The notes under the pieces: model-generated
The model's database searches: none
Told to the model about the DNA's origin: nothing
Seen by the model: only the letters and a program-made list of their open reading frames with translations
In this document: positions 25,187 to 32,691 of the stretch, one piece after another
How positions within the stretch are numbered: the stretch's first letter is position 1
How the letters are laid out: each line of letters begins with the position of its first letter
Program-made: the position numbers and the translations under genes
NCBI GenBank assembly: GCA_900547825.1
Contig: URII01000022.1
Location: forward strand, 1 to 37,456
Length of the DNA stretch: 37,456 bases
Source: an uncultured Porphyromonadaceae bacterium
Lineage (GTDB): Bacteria; Bacteroidota; Bacteroidia; Bacteroidales; Muribaculaceae
Direction of reading: 5' to 3'

Positions 25187-25205
25187 GTTGCCTTGGAAGG
25201 ATTCG
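25187..25205. repeat. Left direct repeat (attL core)
   Basis: GTTGCCTTGGAAGGATTCG, identical to 35615-35633. It is a displaced copy of the tRNA-Gln 3' end (minus-strand reading). Flanking bases differ on both sides. Confidence 0.95.
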
Positions 25206-25318
25206 GAATTATGAATGACGGCGAATGAAGCTGAATTAAATTGTCAGTGTATATCAGTGGATTATAGCGATTTTGAATGTTAATAAATTCATAGGTATTT
25301 ATCTCAACGCACTTTTGG

Positions 25319-25365
25319 TTGTGCAAAAACGTTATACTTGCACAACGGTAATTTGAAATGCACAA
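25319..25365. repeat. Three TTGTGCA-type sites at the left end, before the integrase gene
   Basis: TTGTGCAA at 25319-25326 (direct), its complement TTGCACAA at 25338-25345 and ATGCACAA at 25358-25365. The same octamer appears twice near the right end (35540-35547 and 35551-35558). Shared sites at both ends next to the integrase gene suggest arm-type binding sites and autoregulation of the integrase promoter, which must lie in this segment. Confidence 0.65.
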
Positions 25366-25371
25366 CCACCT

Positions 25372-26787
25372 ATGGAAAGAATAACTATCTACCTCCGCAC
25401 GACCAAGACGAGCGGCAAAATAAGACTTCGTTTCCGGCTTACGGAGGGTCGGGAAGTCCAGCTCTTTCACAAGAGCAATATCGAGGCTGATTTGGCGGAC
25501 TTGAAAAAGTTTGACATGGATGGCTCGCTGAAACCGCGCGTCAGCCTCTACAATGAGGGCTTGCGTCTTGCGATTACACGCGAGATTGATGCGATGCACG
25601 AAGCCTATAAGCAACTGAAAGAAGAATGTCCCGAATTTGACGCTACCGACTTTGAAGCGAGAATTGATATGGTCCTCAATCCGGAGAAATACAATATAGT
25701 CAAGACGGAGGAAACAGAAACACTGCTGGCACGCTTCGACCGATACATTGACGGCTTAAAAACATACGGCACCGTCAGTGAGGGCAGAGCCAAGATTTAC
25801 AAGATTGTATGGGATAAGCTCTCACGTTATCTTATCATCTTCAAGAAATCGCGCTATACTCCGGAACAATTCACGCCGGAAGATATATTGGCATTCCGTG
25901 AGTTCGTAATCAACGAATACAAGTATGTCGATAAGCACAAGGCGATATATGGCAGCCTGCAAAAGATCTCCATACCGACCAAGCAAGCGAGCATCAACAC
26001 GGCATCGGCGAAACTCCGGGCATTACAGGCTTTCTTCAATGAGCTGGAGGAGAATGACGAGATTTTGAAATCTCCATTCCGACGCCTTACCAAGAAAAGA
26101 AGGAACGAGGCACTGAGAGAACAGTATGACGACCCTTTCTTCCTCCGCTATGAGGAAGTTCAGCAGATAATGGCAGCGGATGTGCCCGACAGTCTGAAGG
26201 AAACCAAAGATGCCTTTCTTCTTCAGTGCGCTCTCGGCTGTCGTATCGGAGACTTTATGAAGTTGTCGATGTCGAATGTTGCAGTTACAGATGACGGCAT
26301 TCCTTACGTTCAATATCTGCCAAAGAAAACCATGAAGACGCAGAATGATCGCCGGGAAAAGAAAACGCCATTGATGCTGTTTGCGTTGGAAATCGTCAAA
26401 CGCTCCGGTTTCAAATTTGGTGTTCTCAAATATGCCTCCGGCAAAAGCGGATACAACGCCAAGATTAAGAAGCTGCTTGAACATTGTAAGATTGATCGAC
26501 TGGTTAACCAGTATGATGAGGCGACAGGCACGATGAACCGTGTGCCACTGCATTCCGTAGGCAGTAGCAAGCTCTGCCGCAAGACCCACATAGACATCGC
26601 CAACAAAGCGCAGGTAAATATGTATGCTACGGGACTCCATGAAGTAGGCAGTAGCGCAGTAGAACACTATTCCATGCTCGAAATCCGCGACTTGTTCATG
26701 CTCCTTTGCGCCGCTTTCAATCAACCCCGATACCGGGTTGATAAGCAACTGAATGTGTTGCCGGAAGAGATAAACGGCAGTGAATAA
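25372..26787 (+). CDS. Tyrosine recombinase / integrase of the element
   Basis: 471 residues in the layout of Bacteroides element integrases: an arm-binding N-terminus (about 1-110), a SAM-like core-binding domain (about 115-240) and the catalytic domain (about 250-450). Catalytic residues seen: Arg291 in GCRIGDFMKL, Arg403 in SSKLCRKTH, His423 in GLHEVGSSAV and the nucleophile Tyr433 in EHYSMLEI. Where most members have His-x-x-Arg, this one has Ser (S400-K-L-C-R). It would integrate and excise the element at the tRNA-Gln 3' end through the 19-bp core. It reads inward from the left end, 166 bp from the repeat. Confidence 0.95.
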   Translation: MERITIYLRTTKTSGKIRLRFRLTEGREVQLFHKSNIEADLADLKKFDMDGSLKPRVSLYNEGLRLAITREIDAMHEAYKQLKEECPEFDATDFEARIDMVLNPEKYNIVKTEETETLLARFDRYIDGLKTYGTVSEGRAKIYKIVWDKLSRYLIIFKKSRYTPEQFTPEDILAFREFVINEYKYVDKHKAIYGSLQKISIPTKQASINTASAKLRALQAFFNELEENDEILKSPFRRLTKKRRNEALREQYDDPFFLRYEEVQQIMAADVPDSLKETKDAFLLQCALGCRIGDFMKLSMSNVAVTDDGIPYVQYLPKKTMKTQNDRREKKTPLMLFALEIVKRSGFKFGVLKYASGKSGYNAKIKKLLEHCKIDRLVNQYDEATGTMNRVPLHSVGSSKLCRKTHIDIANKAQVNMYATGLHEVGSSAVEHYSMLEIRDLFMLLCAAFNQPRYRVDKQLNVLPEEINGSE

Positions 26788-26816
26788 AAACTTTTCGCTG
26801 AAATGAGGCGTTAAAA

Positions 26817-26849
26817 TTTTGTGGAATCCAAAAATGTTTACTATCTTTG
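26817..26849 (+). promoter_or_regulatory. Strong promoter of a small RNA
   Basis: TTTTG (26817-26821), a 20-bp spacer, and TATCTTTG (26842-26849): a textbook Bacteroidota promoter. The only thing downstream before a terminator is about 105 bases without a gene. Confidence 0.85.
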
Positions 26850-26855
26850 CATCCA

Positions 26856-26961
26856 CAAAGGGTAGTTTCCCCTTGAAAGAAATACTTCGCTTGCGCGAGC
26901 AACGATTTTAGGGATCGGTTTTGCCCGGTCGGAAAGAGCAGTCGAAAGGCCGCTCTTTTTT
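26856..26961 (+). ncRNA. Candidate small RNA between integrase and DUF3800
   Basis: About 105 nt from the predicted start after the promoter at 26817-26849 to a terminator formed by AAAGAGC (26933-26939) and GCTCTTT (26952-26958) with a T run. Several hairpins can form: AAGGG with CCCTT (near 26858-26873), GCT with AGC (near 26889-26900) and CGAT with ATCG (near 26903-26917). There is no open frame of useful length. Not a class I recognise. Its terminator also faces the end of the convergent DUF3800 gene. The bases GGGTAGT just after the promoter recur at the start of the second RNA (27812). Confidence 0.6.
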
Positions 26962-26963
26962 AT

Positions 26964-27737
26964 TTAATGCGGTATTACTTTCTGCCCCAACAGCACTCCA
27001 TTGTCTTGGAAAATATTGTGCTTTACAGCTTCGTATGATGGATTATGTCTTTCGGGGTGAAGCAGATGGATGGTAACAGGGTACGCTATCAAGTCCGCAA
27101 TCTGCAATCCGATGATGTTGTCTTTCTTATTATTGAAACCGAAGTCGCTGATTCTTGCCCTTAATCGGTCCGATGCTACCCATTTCGTGCCACGATTGCG
27201 TAGCCCGTTGTAATAGTTGAGGAGTTTGTTATCCTCTTTCTTACCTCGTCGTTCTACAACAATGGAAATTTCCGGCAGAGTACCCTCTTTAATTTCATTA
27301 TCAACACAGAAGATACTTCGTTCAATCAGATATGACAGAGACAATCCATATACGTCATCCTCCTCGCCACGGACGCAGAATTTGCTAAGTTGCTCTTTAA
27401 GAATTGTGCAGCTTACAATGACATAGGCACCGTTTTTGCTCAGTATTTTCTCAATGCCTTCAAATAATCTCACCCTTAATACCTCATCAGCCAGAATAGA
27501 GAATGGTCCACGCCATTTACGGATATCAACAGAATGTATAACTACATCTTTTGTGCCGAATATCTCTATCTTCAATTCCTCAAAAGCCTTATTCAACGCA
27601 TTGAGGTTCTGCCGGGACACAAGAATACCGCACAAAGTAAACACCGGGAATCCGGGGTCATACTTTGCGAGATTATGGTCTCCGCACTCATCAATGAAGA
27701 GATAGTATTTCGATTTGTCTGTCTTTCCCATTACCAT
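26964..27737 (-). CDS. DUF3800 domain protein
   Basis: 257 residues from the ATG at 27737; a second ATG at 27731 is equally possible. The open frame extends to 27809 but those codons overlap a promoter-like box, so the longer start is not chosen. The DUF3800 hallmarks are visible: an N-terminal strand YLFIDECGDHN (residues about 12-22) and a C-terminal GLQIADLIAYPVTIHL, which bring acidic residues together as in RNase H-like folds. The family is unassigned functionally; it is frequent on mobile elements and near defence genes. Here it is flanked by two apparent structured RNAs, and nothing else shares its strand. Nuclease activity is an inference from the acidic motif. Confidence 0.88.
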   Translation of the reverse strand: MVMGKTDKSKYYLFIDECGDHNLAKYDPGFPVFTLCGILVSRQNLNALNKAFEELKIEIFGTKDVVIHSVDIRKWRGPFSILADEVLRVRLFEGIEKILSKNGAYVIVSCTILKEQLSKFCVRGEEDDVYGLSLSYLIERSIFCVDNEIKEGTLPEISIVVERRGKKEDNKLLNYYNGLRNRGTKWVASDRLRARISDFGFNNKKDNIIGLQIADLIAYPVTIHLLHPERHNPSYEAVKHNIFQDNGVLLGQKVIPH

Positions 27738-27797
27738 ATTTAATGCGAAGTTACAAAAAAATCTGCGAAGTATGCCCACTATCTCAAATATTTTCAT

Positions 27798-27805
27798 TAA
27801 CTTTG
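27798..27805 (+). promoter_or_regulatory. -7 element before the structured leader
   Basis: TAACTTTG, a full match to TAnnTTTG. No TTTG is found at the -33 distance, so this promoter may be weak or need an activator. It is the only recognisable promoter element before the four-gene operon. Confidence 0.45.
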
Positions 27806-27811
27806 CCATCG

Positions 27812-28036
27812 GGTAGTCCTCGGACTGTCCACGACATTTTGAAACAAAGAGGCGTTATGTCTTCTGCTTGTACGGATAAAGCGTAGGAAACTTACATCCA
27901 AGTATATGCAAGAGTAAGTCATAACAGTCTCCATGCCATAAGGCGTGGAGCTGTTATTCCCACATCTTCATATACAGGTATTCCTACCACCTATTCGTAA
28001 AGGCGTGGCATAGCAGTCCACGCCTCTTTTGATTTT
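27812..28036 (+). ncRNA. Candidate structured leader RNA ending in a terminator, before the cargo operon
   Basis: No open frame is convincing over 225 bases. Foldable parts: AGTCC with GGACT (27815-27826); GACAT (27833-27837) with ATGTC (27857-27861) around an inner TTTG/CAAA hairpin (27838-27848); CTTAC (27891-27895) with GTAAG (27914-27918). The main hairpin is ATAACAG plus CTCCATGCC (27921-27937, one bulged T) pairing with GGCGTGGAG plus CTGTTAT (27942-27957). The terminator is GGCGTGG (28002-28008) with CCACGCC (28018-28024), followed by TCTTTTGATTTTTT. Gene 28059 begins 22 bases after the T run. It may be a free RNA, an attenuator or a riboregulator of the operon. Confidence 0.6.
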
Positions 28037-28058
28037 TTAAATTTATTTAGTAAGATAT

Positions 28059-28706
28059 ATGAACCAAATTGAAACTCTTGCTGATAATTTCTTAAAGGCA
28101 TATTATGCCAATACAAGAGAGGAATATCAGACCTATGCAAAAAAATTAATTAGGCAACTCGAAAAAGACGAATGGCAGTTCAGGAAGATTGAAAACAACT
28201 ATAATGTTGCTAAAGCATTATATTATCTGAATGTGCAAGACGATAATGATGAAATATCTACAGATACTAACTGTACCATATACAAACTCATGTATTATTG
28301 TCTTCTGAAGAATTACATCTCGTCTACTCAGAAGGGTGATCTCAACTCTCTCATAAAGGGTTCTAAGCTCGCGTTGATTATATTGTGTGAACAAGCAGAA
28401 TATTTCATGTATGGAATATTAACAGGAGAATTAGGATATATGCCTAATTACGCGCAAAAACACATCGGAGATCAGCTGAAACTATTTGGTGGAATTGTAA
28501 AGGAAATTGGTCAATCTATCTCCGATGAATTGAATGACTCCTTTATTAACCGACGATATTCTGAGATGGCATTCGAATTAACACCACATTTCCCAACCGG
28601 AATAAATTTGGAATCGTATAAAACTGGTTGTATTTCCACGATAAGAAAAATCGCAAATGATTTGGAATCAAGATTCGTATATCCGGAAGAAGACGAATGG
28701 TGGTAA
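28059..28706 (+). CDS. Unknown protein 1 of the cargo operon
   Basis: 215 residues, soluble, acidic to neutral, with no family I recognise. It begins MNQIETLADNFLKAYYANTR and looks mostly helical to about residue 160, with a Leu-rich helix LALIILCEQAEYFMYGIL (about 115-132) that could be buried or membrane-associated. It ends in an acidic EEDEWW tail. No nuclease, HEPN (RxxxxH) or nucleotide-binding motif is visible. Base composition is clearly more AT-rich than the integrase and mobilization genes, which suggests separate acquisition. First gene of a tight operon (gap of 15 bp to the next gene) directly behind a terminator-ended leader. Confidence 0.75.
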   Translation: MNQIETLADNFLKAYYANTREEYQTYAKKLIRQLEKDEWQFRKIENNYNVAKALYYLNVQDDNDEISTDTNCTIYKLMYYCLLKNYISSTQKGDLNSLIKGSKLALIILCEQAEYFMYGILTGELGYMPNYAQKHIGDQLKLFGGIVKEIGQSISDELNDSFINRRYSEMAFELTPHFPTGINLESYKTGCISTIRKIANDLESRFVYPEEDEWW

Positions 28707-28721
28707 ATAAAAAACTGAAAT

Positions 28722-29150
28722 ATGGGAATTTTTAATCGAAATAGAAAGCCACTTCCTCCATATGATACGTTGGCTATTGAGTATCGATATGCTCTTTACT
28801 TCTTGTTAGAGTATCTGACACATGCTGTCCCCTTAGTTGAAATGTCTTGGGCTTTTCAATATTTAGAAAAAGCGACAAAATATTTTGGTATAACCAAAAA
28901 GCAAATTGAAGAAGTACGAGCCTTTTATAACTCCTACGACAAAATCGTTGCATATATACAGGAGATAAAGAACCATCAGATATATGAATATATGATAAGC
29001 AACTGCTCGAATGTATTTATATTAATGGATGGTGGCGAAGAGCATAAAAGGTTAGGAGAACAAGCGTATAAATTATATGAGGAATTGGGATTCCCTTATG
29101 AAGAAGTGCGTAGTATTGTTAGAAAATATCAATATCGAACTGAAATATAA
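28722..29150 (+). CDS. Unknown protein 2 of the cargo operon
   Basis: 142 residues, begins MGIFNRNRKPLPPYDTLAIE. It is predicted to be helical with many aromatic and charged residues (EYRYALYFLLEYLTHAVPLV; YLEKATKYFGITKKQIEEVR). The helix-rich pattern is loosely like TerB-type folds, but no diagnostic residues are seen, so no family is given. No signal or membrane segment. The gene lies 15 bp after the previous gene and 5 bp before the next, so it is the second of four co-transcribed genes. Confidence 0.7.
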   Translation: MGIFNRNRKPLPPYDTLAIEYRYALYFLLEYLTHAVPLVEMSWAFQYLEKATKYFGITKKQIEEVRAFYNSYDKIVAYIQEIKNHQIYEYMISNCSNVFILMDGGEEHKRLGEQAYKLYEELGFPYEEVRSIVRKYQYRTEI

Positions 29151-29155
29151 AAACG

Positions 29156-30124
29156 ATGGCAACATTATTTTTTATATTAGCAATTCTTTTGGGAATTGTG
29201 GCATATAAGTGTTACGACAAAGCAAATAGGATTGAGAACGGATCTGATGGTTTTCATTCTCAAAAGAAAACCGTCTCCAGTGGTCAGCAAGAAATTTCAC
29301 ACAATTCTATCGAAGAGAAAGAGTTTAGGCCATCAGCCTCTGTTGTTCAAGATGATGATTCAGCTATAGAACAAGTTGAACATTATACATCTTGGCATGA
29401 TTATCAGACAAAGCATCCGTTACGAGCCAAAGAAATTAAATCATTGGGCATAGATTTATCATCTAAGACTGATGATGACGCAGCTGAATGGATTTTCGCC
29501 ATAGAAACAACAGCACATGATTCGAATTGCAAAATTTCTGAACTTAAGAAAAAATACTTTGACGGTATAGAAAAACATAATCCATCAGATGCTGATTGGA
29601 TTCTTATGGTTCCTGATTTAGTCGAGTTTTCCAAGAAAGAATCTCAGAAATATAATTTGAAAATTGGCAATACTGCCGCGGATATGATGCTCCTATTTAT
29701 CTTGGATAAGATTAAGATAATTGAATCGAAATATGCTAACGCTCCCCATTTGACCAAGTCAGATCCTATAACACTACAAATGAGATTTATGCTCGAGAGC
29801 AATGACGATGTTTTGATGCTCCAAAAAGCGCATATTTATTTGAAAAATTACCCAATGACGGAGCAGAATAAGGCTTATAGAGATAATTGGCATAAACAGA
29901 TGATGTCTCTTATTGATAAGAGAGTTTCACCTTACGAAAGTCTCAAGGGAGATCCAATAGCGTATAAATTAGCTGTCAGTTCCGAGATATATAAGCTAAC
30001 ACATGATGAAATTCAGGAAGATATGCAAGAGGGATTAGTTGAGGAATTCAACGAACATCTACTTAGTTTCCATGAAGAAATGGAAATTATTTCAGAAAAA
30101 GCATCCGAAAAATATAAGATATAA
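29156..30124 (+). CDS. Unknown membrane-anchored protein 3 of the cargo operon
   Basis: 322 residues. The N-terminus MATLFFILAILLGIVAYKCYD is one membrane anchor, with the basic/polar part after it (KANRIENG) suggesting the remainder is cytoplasmic. A Ser/Gln-rich linker (about residues 25-75) leads to a helical acidic domain (about 80-320) with segments such as DDAAEWIFAIETTAHDSN, and ends in a Glu-rich coiled-coil-like helix. No known domain. The gap to the next gene is 8 bp. A membrane anchor, two soluble proteins and a lipoprotein in one operon suggest an envelope-linked complex; this is an inference. Confidence 0.72.
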   Translation: MATLFFILAILLGIVAYKCYDKANRIENGSDGFHSQKKTVSSGQQEISHNSIEEKEFRPSASVVQDDDSAIEQVEHYTSWHDYQTKHPLRAKEIKSLGIDLSSKTDDDAAEWIFAIETTAHDSNCKISELKKKYFDGIEKHNPSDADWILMVPDLVEFSKKESQKYNLKIGNTAADMMLLFILDKIKIIESKYANAPHLTKSDPITLQMRFMLESNDDVLMLQKAHIYLKNYPMTEQNKAYRDNWHKQMMSLIDKRVSPYESLKGDPIAYKLAVSSEIYKLTHDEIQEDMQEGLVEEFNEHLLSFHEEMEIISEKASEKYKI

Positions 30125-30132
30125 TTTTATAT

Positions 30133-30606
30133 ATGAATAAGATCAATTTGTTAATATTAACGCTATGCTGTATATTTTGTGCGGCATGCAATACAGACGA
30201 GCCTTCCTCCCCATCAGACAATGAGCAGCACCAAAATGGAGGCGACTCTAACTCAAGCAGCAATACTTCTGAGGACAAATATTATTTTGAGTTAGATAGG
30301 CCAGCTTCAAGAGAAATTAAAACAGAAGCAGGGTCTACTCAGATATTTTTTAAGTGCAATCAGGAATACACCATTTCCGCATCCGGGAATATAACAGGTT
30401 TGAGACTTTCTCATACTTCTGGGAGAGGAAATGGCTCCGTTACTGTATCATTTGATAAAGTCCAATATAAAGAAAGTGGATCGAACATTACCTGGGACGA
30501 AAGTGGTTACATCATCTTCACCGTGAAGGAAGGAAACAAAAGCAATTTTAGTGTAGTGAGAAAAGAATTTTATCTTGTGCGAAGAGGATCTAAAATGAAG
30601 GTATAA
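30133..30606 (+). CDS. Lipoprotein with BACON-like Ig domain, protein 4 of the cargo operon
   Basis: 157 residues. The signal (MNKINLLILTLCCIFCAAC) ends in a lipobox-like CAAC with Cys19 or thereabouts as lipidation site, followed by a Ser/Asn/Glu linker rich in DEPSSPSDNEQ, as in exported Bacteroidota lipoproteins. The C-terminal domain (about 50-155) is a single beta-sandwich: IKTEAGSTQIFFKCNQEYTI, then GNGSVTVSFDK and a final YLVRRGSK. This is the BACON/Ig pattern, but it lacks the usual Trp after the first strands. It is the last gene of the operon, with a hairpin (30631-30656) after it. Probably outer-membrane or periplasm-anchored. Confidence 0.75.
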   Translation: MNKINLLILTLCCIFCAACNTDEPSSPSDNEQHQNGGDSNSSSNTSEDKYYFELDRPASREIKTEAGSTQIFFKCNQEYTISASGNITGLRLSHTSGRGNGSVTVSFDKVQYKESGSNITWDESGYIIFTVKEGNKSNFSVVRKEFYLVRRGSKMKV

Positions 30607-30630
30607 CATAGGAACAATTTGGACAAAAGT

Positions 30631-30656
30631 GAGCCACAAGTTATTGCCTGTGGCTC
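30631..30656. terminator. Hairpin between the cargo operon and the convergent relaxase gene
   Basis: GAGCCACA (30631-30638) pairs with TGTGGCTC (30649-30656). It lacks a T run on the plus strand, so it is a weak terminator or RNA-stabilising hairpin. Confidence 0.55.
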
Positions 30657-30664
30657 CCGATTAG

Positions 30665-32299
30665 TTATCTTATTCCGAAACCTCTCTTGACAGTCTGTTT
30701 CAATGATTGCCATTGCTCTTTGAGCCATTGGAAAATTCGTGTTCCATTGATATGCAGATGGAACTTGTTATCAGATGGATCGCGGATGAATTTGAATGTC
30801 GTGCCTGCCACGACTTCTATCTTCTCACGCTTTTCGGGATAGTCTAAAGTTACATTATTGCCAAGGTATCGTCCACCTCCGTCCATCAGTTTACGGGCGA
30901 AGCTGTCAGGGATGCCGACCTGTTCACATTCTTCCAGAGCCGGAATCATGGCGATTGTATCGGGAAAGAACCTTTCAATTTTGGCTATGACATCATTATG
31001 TCCCCTGACGATACTTTTCTCACGCTCAATTTGTCTGTCGAGCTGCTGGCGAAGATTCCACATTTCATTGCTGTGGGTCTTGAAGGTATGTTCTGCTTGC
31101 TCTTTCAAAGTCTTGACTTCTTCCCGACTTTGGGCGAGTTCACTCTCAAGCTTCTTGGTCTTGTTTCCGGTAAAGCGGTTGGCGAGATTGCTGAAGGCAT
31201 CCTTGCGGTTGGCATCACGCTGCGCTTTTGCATCGGCGGCTTCCCGCAATGCCGTCTCCTTCTCTTTTCTCGCACTCTCTGCTTCCTCGACATAGGTAGA
31301 GCGCTCGGCAATCAGCTTAGACTTGTCAGCCTCGATTGCAGCAATCTCGTCTGCCATTTTCTTTTTGTCAGCTTCCAATGCTTTTTTCTCGGCGGTCAAG
31401 GATGTATTAGTGGCGGTGAGAGAAGAATTTGACTTTACAAGCTCGGACTTCCGTTTTTCAAGTTCGCCGTTCTGCCTTGTCATCTCTGCATTGGCGGCTT
31501 TGGTTTCGGCAAAAGTTTTGTCCATATAGCGGTTGCCACGTTCAAGCTCTTTCTTCCGTTTCTCCAAAGATTGGGTCTCGGTGTCGAGCTGTCTTTTCTC
31601 GGAGGAAAGGGTGGCTACGTCCTGTTCAAGGTCTTTCTTCTTGATCTGGCACTGACGGTAGTATTCGTGCTGGTCAACGTGCCGAGCCTCTGAACCCCGG
31701 ATGCCACGCTCCAGTCCGAAACGTGCCATTGCCTCTGCGTATGTATCCTGAAAACGGGTCAGGTTCTCACGAGTCATGATGTCGTCGGCGCTCAGTCGAG
31801 GTCCGTTCTTGGGCTTGGTGCGGTAACGTTTCTTGGCTCTCGCCTCGCTCGCTTTTCTCTTTCTTTCGGTGGTTACGATGGGCACGACCGTGACATGCAG
31901 GTGCGGTGTCTGCTCGTCCATGTGGAGATGAGCGCCGACAACGTTGTCCTCTCCGAATGTCTGCTTCGCCCATCCGATACTCGCTTCCGCCCACTCGTCG
32001 AGTCTTCCTTCATCGGCAAGTCGGCGCAAGGCTTCGCCGTCGGATGTCAGCAGGACATTGAGGGCGAGCACCTGGTTCTTGCCGATCTTCCGCGTCAGTC
32101 CGGCATGGTCGAGACGGTAGCGGATTGCCTCGCCCAGACCGCCGACACCTTCCGGATATCGGATGAAATCCTCACGGTTGAGGTGGCGCAGTTCGGGATG
32201 GGCGTTGTCGGGCTGGGTGCTTCGCTCGATGTGTCGGGCGATGGCGTTGCAGGAACCGCTTGCCTTCATGATGTGGAGTACGGCGTAACTCATAGGCAA
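30665..32299 (-). CDS. MobV-family relaxase (Pre/Mob plasmid recombination enzyme)
   Basis: 544 residues. The N-terminal relaxase domain (about 1-215) has the MobV metal motif HLHMDEQTPHLHV (124-136) followed by TVVPI, and a HIERSTQP segment near residue 23 at the place of motif I. Residues about 215-420 are a long Lys/Glu/Gln coiled coil, as in MobV proteins. It nicks oriT and pilots the strand into the recipient, using the coupling protein and pore of a helper conjugative element. A second ATG two codons downstream is also possible. It is transcribed leftward from the repeat-rich region 32300-32690. Confidence 0.94.
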   Translation of the reverse strand: MPMSYAVLHIMKASGSCNAIARHIERSTQPDNAHPELRHLNREDFIRYPEGVGGLGEAIRYRLDHAGLTRKIGKNQVLALNVLLTSDGEALRRLADEGRLDEWAEASIGWAKQTFGEDNVVGAHLHMDEQTPHLHVTVVPIVTTERKRKASEARAKKRYRTKPKNGPRLSADDIMTRENLTRFQDTYAEAMARFGLERGIRGSEARHVDQHEYYRQCQIKKKDLEQDVATLSSEKRQLDTETQSLEKRKKELERGNRYMDKTFAETKAANAEMTRQNGELEKRKSELVKSNSSLTATNTSLTAEKKALEADKKKMADEIAAIEADKSKLIAERSTYVEEAESARKEKETALREAADAKAQRDANRKDAFSNLANRFTGNKTKKLESELAQSREEVKTLKEQAEHTFKTHSNEMWNLRQQLDRQIEREKSIVRGHNDVIAKIERFFPDTIAMIPALEECEQVGIPDSFARKLMDGGGRYLGNNVTLDYPEKREKIEVVAGTTFKFIRDPSDNKFHLHINGTRIFQWLKEQWQSLKQTVKRGFGIR

Positions 32300-32480
32300 G
32301 CGTGTTTCTGTCGTGGAACAATCGCAGTGTACGGCTTCTCGTAAAGCCGTATCGGGGTTTCCAAAGGGGATGACCCCATTGGCTCAGTAGGGACATTTTC
32401 AGCGTATCGGAACGATATGCGGTTCAGAAAATTCCCTAATGAGCTAAGGAATTTCCGGATGGCGTAATTTCCGTGCCGCC

Positions 32481-32545
32481 ACTGCACGGATGGTACTGCA
32501 CTGCAATAGCAACGATGCACCACTATAACCACTGCATTGACTGCA
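32481..32545 (+). repeat. ACTGCA repeat cluster
   Basis: Five direct copies of ACTGCA at 32481, 32495, 32500, 32531 and 32540, in 65 bp. Two pairs overlap or nearly touch (5- and 9-bp spacing). Iteron-like. Confidence 0.6.
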
Positions 32546-32603
32546 ATGGTTTCTTCAATGAAAAAACAATGTTTCACGTGATTTCTGTTTGGGGATTTAC
32601 CCC

Positions 32604-32681
32604 TTGGCATTTTCGTCATTTTGGCACAGACGGGGTGTCTTGGCATCTCCGTCAGAAATGCCAAAGTGACAATAATGCCAA
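32604..32681. repeat. Five TTGGCA sites in symmetrical order
   Basis: TTGGCA at 32604-32609, 32621-32626 and 32640-32645; inverted TGCCAA at 32659-32664 and 32676-32681. The starts are 17, 19, 19 and 17 bp apart, a mirror-symmetrical spacing. Such an array is likely a multimeric protein-binding site controlling the relaxase promoter or an origin. Confidence 0.7.
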
Positions 32682-32691
32682 GGGTGAATTA

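Larger units (their letters stand above)
32300..32691. other. Origin-like intergenic region upstream of the relaxase gene (candidate oriT/oriV)
   Basis: A 392-bp gene-free stretch with hairpins ACGGCTT (32331-32337)/AAGCCGT (32344-32350), CCAAAGGGG (32361-32369)/CCCCATTGG (32374-32382, one mismatch) and AAATTCC (32429-32435)/GGAATTT (32448-32454), five ACTGCA motifs and five TTGGCA motifs. MobV oriT sites usually lie just upstream of mob and carry an inverted repeat, so the first two hairpins are the best oriT candidates. The repeat families suggest binding sites of a replication or regulatory protein. Confidence 0.6.

Noticed and set aside
27812..28036. Retron-type msr/msd RNA
   Set aside because: Stem-loop content and nearby mobile genes suggested it, but no reverse transcriptase gene is in the window and no flanking a1/a2 repeat was found.
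27812..28036. Type III toxin-antitoxin repeat array
   Set aside because: Position before a terminator and a gene fits, but there are no regular tandem repeats of about 35 bases; only GGCGT-containing pieces recur at uneven spacing. Kept as a general RNA-control hypothesis only.
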